In this document: positions 39,501 to 47,547 of the stretch, piece after piece
Layout of the letters: each line of letters starts with the position of its first letter
Position numbering within the stretch: the stretch's first letter is position 1
From: Acidocella facilis ATCC 35904
GTDB taxonomy: Bacteria > Pseudomonadota > Alphaproteobacteria > Acetobacterales > Acetobacteraceae
Assembly (NCBI RefSeq): GCF_000687875.1
Contig: NZ_JHYG01000007.1
Location: 124,001 to 188,000 of the forward strand
Direction of reading: 5' to 3'
Length of the DNA: 64,000 nt
The notes under the pieces: model-generated
What the model was told of the DNA's origin: nothing
Database searches by the model: none
The model's input: the letters and a program-made list of their open reading frames with translations, nothing else
Made by a program: the position numbers and the translations under genes

Positions 39501-40709
39501 ATGTCAGCCCTGGCGAAGTGTTTGAGCCGGAGCTTCAATTTGGCCGATAAGGTCATTCCGGATGGCGCCTTCGCGGTGCCCTCCGCGCAGGCGCTGATCC
39601 GCACCGCCGGGGCCACGCCCACTGCTGATTCCGTCGCCGGGCTGGAGGCGTTGCTCGCCTCCATTAAGGCCGAATCAGAGCTGAGCCTGTTCGGCCGCGT
39701 CTCGCTGCGCTGGGATTTCGCCCGGCTGCTGCGCAACGCCCAGACCATCGAGGATGCCCACCGCGCCAATCCGGCCCTCGGCGCCACGCCGGTGAAGGCG
39801 CCTCTGTTCATCCTCGGCCTGCCGCGCTCGGGCACCAGCTTCCTGCATGCGCTGATGGCCGAAGACCCTGACAACCAGGTGCCACGCAACTGGCAGATGA
39901 TCTATCCCGCGCCGCGCCCGGCCGGCTTCAACCCGGCTGGCGACAAGCGGGTGATCAGCGTCGATAAGCAGCTGGATCTGTTCAACGATCTGGCCCCTGG
40001 CTTTCGCGACATGCACCCGATCCATGCCGACAGCCCGCAGGAATGCAGCGAGATCACCTCGCATGTCTTTCAGAGCCTGCGCTTCGACAGCACCCATCGC
40101 GTGCCCGGCTATTTCGACTGGCTGGAAACCCACGGCCATCGCGATGCCTTCGTGTTTCACAAGAAATTCCTGCAATTCCTGCAAAACGGCACCTCCGCGC
40201 GCTGGGTGCTGAAATGCCCGGACCACACCTTCACGCTGGATGCGATTCTGGATGTGTATCCGGATGCGCGCTTCGTGATTCTGCATCGCGACCCGATCGC
40301 CGTGCTGGGCTCCGTGGCGCATCTCACCCAGGTGCTGCGCAAGCCCTTCCTGCGCAATATCGACGCCGGGGAGATCGGCGCACAGGTGGCGGCGCGCTGG
40401 ACGCAGGGCGCGAACCTGCTGCTGGAATTCGACCAGCGCGCGGATGTGCCGGCGGCGCGCAAGCTGCACATGCAGTATGAGGAATTCACCGCCGACCCGC
40501 TGACGGCGATCGAGCGCATCTACGCGCATTTCGATGAGCCCTTCACCGCGGCCGCCCGCACGGCGATGGATGGCAAGATCAAAGCCAAGCCCCGCGGCGG
40601 GTATCGTCGCCACGCGCCCTACCGGCTGGAGACCTTCAAGCTCAGCGTGCCGGCGCTGCAGACGGCGTTTCTGCCCTACGTGCAAACCTATTGCCAAGCA
40701 GCTCGCTGA
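39501..40709 (+). CDS. sulfotransferase family protein
   Basis: 402 residues. The PAPS-binding loop is LFILGLPRSGTSFLHALMA (about residues 97-115), and YPDARFVILHRDPIAVLGS is the 3'-phosphate-binding motif. This fits the Sulfotransfer_3 group. The acceptor is unknown; neighbouring glycosyltransferases suggest a glycan or glycolipid. Its start lies 1 bp after gloA. Its last 68 bp overlap the 3' end of the convergent glycosyltransferase gene, where both frames are real by family content. Confidence 0.88.
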   Translation: MSALAKCLSRSFNLADKVIPDGAFAVPSAQALIRTAGATPTADSVAGLEALLASIKAESELSLFGRVSLRWDFARLLRNAQTIEDAHRANPALGATPVKAPLFILGLPRSGTSFLHALMAEDPDNQVPRNWQMIYPAPRPAGFNPAGDKRVISVDKQLDLFNDLAPGFRDMHPIHADSPQECSEITSHVFQSLRFDSTHRVPGYFDWLETHGHRDAFVFHKKFLQFLQNGTSARWVLKCPDHTFTLDAILDVYPDARFVILHRDPIAVLGSVAHLTQVLRKPFLRNIDAGEIGAQVAARWTQGANLLLEFDQRADVPAARKLHMQYEEFTADPLTAIERIYAHFDEPFTAAARTAMDGKIKAKPRGGYRRHAPYRLETFKLSVPALQTAFLPYVQTYCQAAR

Positions 40710-41817
40710 TCGTCTCCACCAGCAGCGGCGCGGTGACGGCGAGGCTGTAATGCTGCTCCACCCGCCGCCGCGCCGCCATGCCCATCGCGCTGGCGCGGGC
40801 AGGGTCGTCGCGTAGCGTCCGCAGGCTTTGCAGCCAGTCCGCGCTGGTGCTGGCGAGAAAGCCGGTTTCGCCCGGGCGCACGATGCGGGTATTGGCGCCG
40901 ATGGCGCTGCCCACTGCGGGCCTTGCCATCGCCATATACTGGATGAGCTTGTAGCCGGATTTGCCGTTGGTCCATTCACTGTCCGGCAGCGGCATGATGC
41001 CGGCATGGCAGCGCCCGATCAGCTCAGCCTCGCTCTCTGCGCTCCAGGGCAGGCTCTCCACCTCCACTCCGGGCAGGGTGAAACCGGGTGCGCCGATCAC
41101 CAGCAGCCGCAGCTTCCCCTCTTGCGCCAGCTGGCGCAGCGGCGCGGCGACGAGGTCCAGATAGGCAGCGGTCAGCGGCGTGCCGATCCAGCCGATGGTG
41201 AATGGGCCGCCCGGCGGAGGCCGCGGCTCATAGCGGGCAATGTCCACCACGGTCGGCAGCAGCAGAATATGGCGCGCCCCCTCGCTGGCGGCCCAGCGAT
41301 AGAGCGTTTCGTTGGCGACGATGCACAAGGCCGCGCCGCGCAGCAGCTGCCCGAACTTGTTGCGCAGCACCGCCCGCACCAAAGCCGACGGCGAGGCCGC
41401 GTAGCGCAGCGCCCAGGCATCATCGAAATCCAGAATATAGGGCGTTTGCCCCAGCACCCCGCGCTCCAGCCAGAAGGGCATCCAGGGCAGCAGCTCCTTC
41501 TCGATCCAGAGCAGATCATGCCGGCGGATGGCCTGGGGCAGGGACAAGGCCCGCCGATATCCGGCCAGCGCCGCGCCGCCACGCGCTCGCCCGCTATAGA
41601 GCGCGCGCAGATACGCATCATCAAGAAACGAGCTTTGGCTGACGCTGAAGCCGGCCTTGGCCAGAAGCGGCATATATTGCCCCAGCCTGAGCCGCGAACT
41701 GGCGCCGAGCGGCCCATAGCGCATGGCGCAGAGCAGCCGCCCGGCGAGGGGCGCGGCCAGCCCGTCCAGCGCCGGAGGCTGTACCGGACGAAACGGCAAT
41801 AAGAGCGGTTCGGACAT
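40642..41817 (-). CDS. glycosyltransferase, family 1-like (GT-B)
   Basis: 391 residues from ATG 41817 (GTG 41823 also possible). The N-terminal half has RYGPLGASSRLRLGQYMPLL. The C-terminal half has FTIGWIGTPLTAAYLDLV, AGIMPLPDSEWTNGKSGYKLIQYMAMARPAVGS and ETGFLA, typical of GT4-like retaining transferases. It is divergent from a second glycosyltransferase gene across an AT-rich 84-bp gap. Confidence 0.85.
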   Translation of the reverse strand: MSEPLLLPFRPVQPPALDGLAAPLAGRLLCAMRYGPLGASSRLRLGQYMPLLAKAGFSVSQSSFLDDAYLRALYSGRARGGAALAGYRRALSLPQAIRRHDLLWIEKELLPWMPFWLERGVLGQTPYILDFDDAWALRYAASPSALVRAVLRNKFGQLLRGAALCIVANETLYRWAASEGARHILLLPTVVDIARYEPRPPPGGPFTIGWIGTPLTAAYLDLVAAPLRQLAQEGKLRLLVIGAPGFTLPGVEVESLPWSAESEAELIGRCHAGIMPLPDSEWTNGKSGYKLIQYMAMARPAVGSAIGANTRIVRPGETGFLASTSADWLQSLRTLRDDPARASAMGMAARRRVEQHYSLAVTAPLLVETISELLGNRFARRAETPSAAPAR

Positions 41818-41901
41818 ACGCACAGCATAATAAAAACGTTGTCGAAATTAAACTAAAAGTTGTTAAAAGATGAATCGTTGCAACCCGACTGGAGGTGTGA
41901 C

Positions 41902-43149
41902 GTGACCGGTTCGCTATCCTTGCCGCATCGGCTCTGGCGCTGCCTGCCGCAAAAGGCCCGGCGGGAGGGGCTGGCCTGGCTCGCCGGGCATATGGCCCCC
42001 GCCTGCGATCCGACCCCGCCGCCGCGCTCGACCGGACTTGCCGTGGCGGGCGAGATGGATGCGCTGACCGGGCTGGGCGAGGCGGCGCGGTGTTTCGCGA
42101 CGGCGGCGGCAGCGCTGGGCTATGGCGGCACGCCGGTTCGGCTGGGCATCGGCCATCCCCGCAGCGGCCAAGTACCACCAGGTGCCGCCTTGCTGCTGGC
42201 GGTCAACGCCCCCAGCCTGGCGCCGATGCTGGCCCGTGGCGGCGCGGATTTTCTGCGCGGCCGCCATGTCATCGGCAGCTGGGTCTGGGAATTGCCGACT
42301 TTGCCGCCCGTCTGGGCGGCGGGGGCGCGCTATGTGCATGAGATATGGGCGCCATCCCCGTTCGTGGCGCGGGCGCTGAGCCGGTTGCTACCCGGCCGGG
42401 TACGGCTGGTGCCTTATCCTCTGGCCCTCTGCCCGCCGCCCGCCCCGGTAGCGCCGGAGCCTCTGGCGCTGCCGCCAGAGGCGGTGGTGGTGCTGGTTGT
42501 GCTCGCTCTGGGTTCCGGTCTGGAACGCAAAAACCCGCTGGCGGCCATCGCGGCGTTTCGGCAGGCCTTCGGCACGCGGGCGGACCGCGTGCTGATCGTC
42601 AAGCTTCAGGGTGCGGCGGCCTTCCCGCGTGCGGCCGCTTTGGTGCAGGCCCAGGCCGGGCCGAATATCCGCATCATCCCGGAGGACTGGCCGCGGCCGC
42701 GCCTCGCTGGCTTGCTGTGGCGGGCCGATATCGTGCTCAGCCTGCACCGCGCGGAAGGGTTCGGGCTGGTGCTGGCCGAGGCGATGCTGGCCGGCAAGCC
42801 GGTAGTGGCCACCGGCTGGTCCGGCAATCTCGCTTTCATGGATGCGGACAGCGCTGGCCTCGTCGCGCATCGCCTGATCCCGGTCCGCGATGCGGGTGGG
42901 CATTATGCGGATCTGCCCGGCGCGCTTTGGGCGGAGCCGGAGATCGAACATGCCGCTATCTGGCTGCGCCGCCTCGCTGACCATCCGGCGCAGCGCCATC
43001 ATCTGGGCCGCCAGGGGCAGATGCACGCCAGGGCCTGCCTGGACGGCGCCCCCATGCAGGCGGCGCTGGCGGCGGCCGGCATCCGGCCCTGCGCGATGGG
43101 GCTGGACGCGCCAGCGCCCAAGGTGTTTGCTGAGATGGCGAACCCGTGA
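41902..43149 (+). CDS. glycosyltransferase, group 1-like
   Basis: 415 residues from GTG 41902, preceded at good spacing by GGAGGT. The C-terminal GT-B half has LGSGLERKNPLAAIAAFRQAF, IIPEDWPRPRLAGLLWRADIVLSLHRAEGFGLVLAEAMLAGKPVVATGWSG (given here as consecutive conserved blocks: EDW, HRAEGFGL, EAML). The E-x7-E donor-binding motif is present. Sugar and acceptor unknown; probably surface polysaccharide. Confidence 0.86.
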   Translation: MTGSLSLPHRLWRCLPQKARREGLAWLAGHMAPACDPTPPPRSTGLAVAGEMDALTGLGEAARCFATAAAALGYGGTPVRLGIGHPRSGQVPPGAALLLAVNAPSLAPMLARGGADFLRGRHVIGSWVWELPTLPPVWAAGARYVHEIWAPSPFVARALSRLLPGRVRLVPYPLALCPPPAPVAPEPLALPPEAVVVLVVLALGSGLERKNPLAAIAAFRQAFGTRADRVLIVKLQGAAAFPRAAALVQAQAGPNIRIIPEDWPRPRLAGLLWRADIVLSLHRAEGFGLVLAEAMLAGKPVVATGWSGNLAFMDADSAGLVAHRLIPVRDAGGHYADLPGALWAEPEIEHAAIWLRRLADHPAQRHHLGRQGQMHARACLDGAPMQAALAAAGIRPCAMGLDAPAPKVFAEMANP

Positions 43150-43167
43150 ATGGAGTGACGAGGGCAG

Positions 43168-43782
43168 ATGACAGCAGCGCGAATCGGTATCGGCGGCCCG
43201 GTGGGCTCAGGCAAAACCGCCCTGATCGAAGCCTTGATCCCGGTGCTGCAGCGACGCGGCGTGAATTTTGCCGTCATCACCAACGATCTCGTCACCGCCG
43301 AGGACGCCGAACGGCTGCGCCGCTCCGGGCTGATCGACCCTGAGCGCGTCGGCGCGGTCGAGGCCGGGGCCTGCCCGCATACGGTGATCCGCGAGGACCC
43401 GACCCTGAACATGCTGGCCGGCGACCGGATGGAAGCCGCCAATCCCGGGCTGGAGCTGATCATCTATGAATCCGGCGGCGATAATCTCGCCTCCACCTTC
43501 TCGCTGGATCTGGTCGATTGGTGGATTTTCGTCATCGATGTCGCCGGCGGCGACGATATCCCCCGCAAGCGCGGCCCCGGCGTGCTGCGCTGTGATTTGC
43601 TGGTGATCAACAAGACCGACCTGGCGCCGCATGTCGGCGTCGATCTCCACTCGATGCTCGCGGAGGCGACCACCGCCCGCGCCGGCAAGCCGCTCCTGGC
43701 CACCAATGCCCGCAGCGGCGAGGGGATCGAGGCGCTGGCCGATGCCATCACCAAGGCGGTGCTGTTCAGCAAGGCGGCCTGA
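43168..43782 (+). CDS. ureG: urease accessory GTPase UreG
   Basis: 204 residues. P-loop [11 protein letters not shown], metal motif [16 protein letters not shown] with the conserved Cys-Pro-His, the [12 protein letters not shown] motif, and [13 protein letters not shown] for guanine binding. These are UreG rather than HypB features. UreG delivers nickel to urease, yet no urease structural or other accessory genes lie in the window. It follows the glycosyltransferase by 18 bp and ends at a strong terminator. Confidence 0.92.
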   Translation: MTAARIGIGGPVGSGKTALIEALIPVLQRRGVNFAVITNDLVTAEDAERLRRSGLIDPERVGAVEAGACPHTVIREDPTLNMLAGDRMEAANPGLELIIYESGGDNLASTFSLDLVDWWIFVIDVAGGDDIPRKRGPGVLRCDLLVINKTDLAPHVGVDLHSMLAEATTARAGKPLLATNARSGEGIEALADAITKAVLFSKAA

Positions 43783-43810
43783 GTCGAAAAGCTTGGAATG
43801 ACGCATGACA

Positions 43811-43846
43811 AAACCCGGTCAGATCAACAGATCTGACCGGGTTTCT
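43811..43846. terminator. bidirectional terminator
   Basis: A perfect 15-bp stem, AAACCCGGTCAGATC with GATCTGACCGGGTTT (43811-43825 with 43830-43844), and an AACA loop. It separates the convergent ureG and PQQ dehydrogenase genes. Confidence 0.9.
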
Positions 43847-43882
43847 TGATTATAACGCGGTCTTTTTGAACAGCGTCTTTTT

Positions 43883-45547
43883 TTAGCCTTGCGGCAAGGC
43901 GAAGATCGCCACCGCATCGCCGAGCGGATAGGTCATCTGGAAATTCCCGCCCGCGGCCACGGCGATATATTCACGGCCATTGACCTCATAGGCGACAGGC
44001 GGCGCGTTGACGCCCGCCCCCAGATAGAAATGCCACAATTTCTTGCCGGTTTTCGCGTTGAAGGCATCGAACCAGCCATTGCCCTCGCCCATGAAGGCGA
44101 TGTTGCCAGCGGTGACCAAGGCCCCGCCCATCGTCGGCTGCGGCACGGTCACGTTCCAGGCGATCTTGCCGCTATTCACGTCGATGGCGGTGAAGGTGCC
44201 GTTTTGCAGCCCGTGCGGCACGTTTTTGAAGGTGCTGCCGAGACGGATCTGGCCCGGTATATCGCCGGCATTATTCTCCGTGGTGAAGGTCATCAGCTGA
44301 TTCATGCCCATCACATAGATATATTTGGTCAGCGGCGAGTAGGCCGGGGGGGCCCAGTCATCGCCGCCATTGGCGCCGGGCAGGCTCTGCACGCCCTCCT
44401 TGGTCGGTTGCGCGAACATGTTCTTCTGCTCGTCGAACGGTTCGGATTTGCGGATCAGCTTGCCGGTTTCACGGTTGACGATGTAGAAAAACGCGGTTTT
44501 GCCGGCTTGCCCGGCCGCGGGCACCATCTTTCCATGGTCCATCGTATCGAACAGAACCACGTTGCTGACGGCGTCGTAATCCCAGACATCATGCGGTACT
44601 TCCTGGTAGTACCAGGCCAGTGTGCCGTCCTTGATGTGCAGCGCCACGATGGAATCGGTGTAAAGATTATCGCCGGCGCGCTGCGAGCCATCCAGATCCG
44701 GATTGGGATTGCCGGTCGAGAAGATCAGCAGGCCGCGCTTGGTGTCGATGGCCGGGGTCGTCCACACCGTGCCGCCGCCGGTTTTCCAGGAATCGCCCGC
44801 CCAGCTGGTTTTGTCGTTGGTGGTGTTGAAGCGCCAGCTCTGTTTGCCGGTCGCGGCGTCATAGGAGGCGACGAAACCGCGGATCGGCCACTCACCGCCA
44901 GCGCTGCCGATGATGACCTGGCCCTTATAGACGATCGGCGCCATGGTTTCCGAATAGCCGGCCTGCGCATCGGCGACATTCACCTTCCAGACCAGATCGC
45001 CGGTATTGGCGTTGACATCGACCAGGCTGTTATCGAGTGTGAGGAAATAGACATTCCCATTCGCGACGGTGGCGCCGCGATTGACCGGGCCGCAACAGAT
45101 CTGGTTCAGCCCGTCCGTGTAGGTGTAGGTCCATAGCGTCTCGCCCGTGGCCGCATTCATGGCAATGAGCGCCTGCTTGCTGTTGACCATCGGCGTCGTC
45201 TCGAAACTGGCGGTATAGCCGGTCTGGGCGATGGCGACCGGAGCGAGTTTCGCGATATTCGTGTCGTTGATCTGTTTCAGAGGCGAAAACCGGTGATTTT
45301 CATAACCATCGCCGGAGCCTAGCCAGTTTTGCCCGGTTTTCGCCGCATTCGCGGTCATTTCATCGGTGACATTGGTGTTCGCGCTCACCGCCGGGCCGCT
45401 GGCGGCCGCTTTCGCCCCGCCGGTTTCAGCCCCCATATTTTCCGGCGGCTGGTCCGCCGCCGCCGCGCCCAGGCTGAGCAACAGCGCGGTGCCGGCCAAA
45501 ACCGAAGCCAGGGTTGCAGATGTTTTCTTGAACCTTGGACTGTTCAT
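43883..45547 (-). CDS. PQQ-dependent alcohol dehydrogenase, lanthanide-type signature
   Basis: 554 residues with a signal peptide ending AAAA (about residue 31) and a GGGAG ribosome site. Beta-propeller quinoprotein with the vicinal disulfide Cys151-Cys152 (QICCGPVNRG). Metal ligands are Glu219 (GGEWPIRG) and Asn280 (STGNPNP), with catalytic Asp323. The sequence WDYD places a second acid, Asp325, two residues on. In the methanol/ethanol dehydrogenase family that extra Asp marks lanthanide-dependent (XoxF, PedH) enzymes, where calcium forms have Ala or Ser. There is no fused cytochrome domain. It is transcribed with the cytochrome c gene upstream and would oxidise alcohols in the periplasm. 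Confidence 0.93.
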   Translation of the reverse strand: MNSPRFKKTSATLASVLAGTALLLSLGAAAADQPPENMGAETGGAKAAASGPAVSANTNVTDEMTANAAKTGQNWLGSGDGYENHRFSPLKQINDTNIAKLAPVAIAQTGYTASFETTPMVNSKQALIAMNAATGETLWTYTYTDGLNQICCGPVNRGATVANGNVYFLTLDNSLVDVNANTGDLVWKVNVADAQAGYSETMAPIVYKGQVIIGSAGGEWPIRGFVASYDAATGKQSWRFNTTNDKTSWAGDSWKTGGGTVWTTPAIDTKRGLLIFSTGNPNPDLDGSQRAGDNLYTDSIVALHIKDGTLAWYYQEVPHDVWDYDAVSNVVLFDTMDHGKMVPAAGQAGKTAFFYIVNRETGKLIRKSEPFDEQKNMFAQPTKEGVQSLPGANGGDDWAPPAYSPLTKYIYVMGMNQLMTFTTENNAGDIPGQIRLGSTFKNVPHGLQNGTFTAIDVNSGKIAWNVTVPQPTMGGALVTAGNIAFMGEGNGWFDAFNAKTGKKLWHFYLGAGVNAPPVAYEVNGREYIAVAAGGNFQMTYPLGDAVAIFALPQG

Positions 45548-45637
45548 TTCAATCTCCCTGATTTTTATTGTGTTGGCTTTTAGCTTGGATTTTTAAGGTT
45601 TTGAGGCATAGGCTCAGAATTTTGTGTAAACGTGCCC

Positions 45638-46072
45638 TTACTGGGCCTTGCCGGGATAAGGCAGCATATTGAGGCAGCTCAACCCGTCATTCGTCATATC
45701 GGCCGTTCCCGCCGGGTAATGGTTATAGGAGAGGATATAGGCAAAAATATCCTTATATTGCGTATCCGTCAGACTGCCCGGCGCATCCGCCGGCATCTGG
45801 GTGGCGATAAATGATTCCAGCTGGGAAGCGGTGATTTTGGTGAATTGCAGATAGGCCTGAAATTTTGGCCCCGCCAGCGCCGGGCCGGAATTGCCGGACA
45901 TATCGGCATTATGGCAGGAAGCGCATTTATCATTATAGACGCTCATGCCCGCCTGCGCCTGGGCTGACGAATAGATGCCACCGCTTGGACAGGCAGCTTG
46001 GCCCGGCGTGAAAGCCGCCAGGGAAAACAGGGTCAGCAGTGCCGTCTTAGAGGCGATTTTTTGAAAACTCAT
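45638..46072 (-). CDS. periplasmic cytochrome c, probable partner of the PQQ dehydrogenase
   Basis: 144 residues from ATG 46072; a TTG at 46117 would add 15 polar residues before the signal peptide. The signal ends GQAA. One haem site, CASCH (Cys50, Cys53, His54), and a probable axial Met in ATQMPADAPG. The extra C-terminal Cys is in GLSCLNMLPY. It lies 90 bp upstream of the PQQ dehydrogenase on the same strand, so it likely accepts its electrons, as XoxG/MxaG or ExaB do. Confidence 0.87.
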   Translation of the reverse strand: MSFQKIASKTALLTLFSLAAFTPGQAACPSGGIYSSAQAQAGMSVYNDKCASCHNADMSGNSGPALAGPKFQAYLQFTKITASQLESFIATQMPADAPGSLTDTQYKDIFAYILSYNHYPAGTADMTNDGLSCLNMLPYPGKAQ

Positions 46073-46400
46073 TGGTTTATTCGCAGCTTTGATTTGATTT
46101 TTAGGACGCCGCCGCAATCTTCGCGTTCATGATGAGGCTACAATAAATATCGTCTGGGATGCAAGGCATGGTTTCATGCAGGGTTGTCCCGCTTCTGCAC
46201 AGGCCCGCGCCGGCCTCCGGGGCGCCAAGGGGCTGCGGGTGGCGGGGGTGTCCTCCTTGACCCGAGCTATGTGCGCTTCGAAATCGCGCCCTGCTTGCCC
46301 ATGGAGTTATAGCCGCCGGCCGTGATAGCGTGGCCTGCCGGCGTTCAACCAGAGCCAGCGCGATGATTGGGTTTGTCGATAACTAAAGGGAGGGGGCGCA
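46073..46400. other. intergenic region with a coding-like remnant
   Basis: 328 bp between the divergent cytochrome c and LysR genes. It must hold both promoters. On the plus strand, 46241-46312 reads GGGVLLDPSYVRFEIAPC and ends LPMEL at a TAG, with strongly GC-biased third positions. No start or domain is visible upstream, so it may be the tail of a decayed gene. Confidence 0.3.
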
Positions 46401-47336
46401 ATGCGGATCAATAGCCTGGACCTGAATCTGCTGATCGTCCTTGATGCGCTGCTGACGCATGAAAATGTCACCCGTGTTGCGGAACAGCTGAACGTCACCC
46501 AGCCGACGATCAGCAACGCGCTCTCCCGCTTAAGGCTGCATTTCAAGGACGAGCTTTTGGTGATGGTCGGGCGGCGCATGGTGCCCACGCCTTTGGCCAG
46601 CCGGCTGCGCGATCCGGTTTCGGAGCTGTTGCGCCAGGCGCAGCGTGTGGCGCTGACCCGCTCCAGCTTCGACCCCGCGGAAGCCGAGACCGATATTGTC
46701 ATCGCCGCTTCGGATTATGTCGTCGATGCGTTGGTGCTCGATGTTCAACGAGAGCTGCTGCACCGCGCGCCGCGCATCAACACCCAGATTGTCAGTCTTT
46801 CAGCCGCGGTCAGGCAGCAATTTGCCGAGGGCAAGCTTGATCTGATGTTTCATCCGCCGGAGTTCGTGAACGCGAATGATCATTTTGAAACCGTGTTCGA
46901 GGATAAATTTATCCCGGTGATCTGGGAGGGAAATGACGCGGTCGGCGCCACATTGCCGCTCGATGCGTTTCAATCGATGCCTTATGCGGCCATTGAGTTT
47001 GGCGAATCTTCCCATATCAGCCAGTCTGATCTGTATTTTTCGCGCGCGGGCATCACTCGGAATATTCGGCTTCGTCTGCCCAACTATATCAATCTGGCGG
47101 CGGCCGTCATCGGCACGCCGTTAGTGGCAAGCCTGCCGTGGCTGCTGGCACGCCATTGGGTCGGCAAGGGGCTGCGGGTGGTGAAGCCCGATTTCACCTT
47201 TCCCACACTGCCGGAAGTGATGTGCTGGCCGGCTCACCTGAATGACGATCCCGGCAATCAATGGTTGCGCGGGCTGGTCAAGGATAAGGCGCAAAGGCTG
47301 CAAGCCTTGATCGATGCGGCATTTTCCCACTCATAG
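46401..47336 (+). CDS. LysR-type regulator, NodD-like
   Basis: 311 residues with GGGAGGGGG upstream. The N-terminus (LDLNLLIVLDALLTHENVT, then TQPTISNALSRLR, then GRRMVPTPLA) closely follows the NodD/NahR subgroup of LysR proteins, which respond to plant flavonoids or aromatic acids. The effector domain begins ETDIVIAASDYVVDALV. It is divergent from the cytochrome c gene and lies just before the catabolic genes that start at 47548, so it is the likely activator of that cluster. Confidence 0.9.
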   Translation: MRINSLDLNLLIVLDALLTHENVTRVAEQLNVTQPTISNALSRLRLHFKDELLVMVGRRMVPTPLASRLRDPVSELLRQAQRVALTRSSFDPAEAETDIVIAASDYVVDALVLDVQRELLHRAPRINTQIVSLSAAVRQQFAEGKLDLMFHPPEFVNANDHFETVFEDKFIPVIWEGNDAVGATLPLDAFQSMPYAAIEFGESSHISQSDLYFSRAGITRNIRLRLPNYINLAAAVIGTPLVASLPWLLARHWVGKGLRVVKPDFTFPTLPEVMCWPAHLNDDPGNQWLRGLVKDKAQRLQALIDAAFSHS

Positions 47337-47401
47337 ACAGTTTTTATTGCTTTCATTCAAAACGATGATTTGATCGGCCGTCTCCCCTGGCGCAATGAAC
47401 G

Positions 47402-47417
47402 CACAACAAAAGTTGTG
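47402..47417. promoter_or_regulatory. palindrome, candidate operator of the catabolic cluster
   Basis: CACAAC-AAAA-GTTGTG is a perfect 6+6 inverted repeat. It lies 131 bp upstream of the hydrolase ATG and 65 bp after the LysR stop. Binding by the LysR protein is an inference. Confidence 0.4.
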
Positions 47418-47547
47418 AGGGGATTTCGTCTTTGCCGAGCGGATAATTTATTCGCGTTCCGACCCGGATGAACGGGCTCGATTTCTGATTTTGACTCTCA
47501 TCAGGCGTAAGCTCGCGCACAAGCAGCGGGTATGCGCGGAGATTTGC

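Noticed and set aside
46195-46250. Possible GMC oxidoreductase C-terminus (GLRGAKGLRVAG)
   Set aside because: The match is short, lacks the following conserved residues and is out of frame with the coding-like stretch after it. Kept only as a hint within the remnant finding.
47491-47547. Longer start for the alpha/beta hydrolase
   Set aside because: The ATG at 47548 has a ribosome site, and the extra 19 residues look like translated leader.
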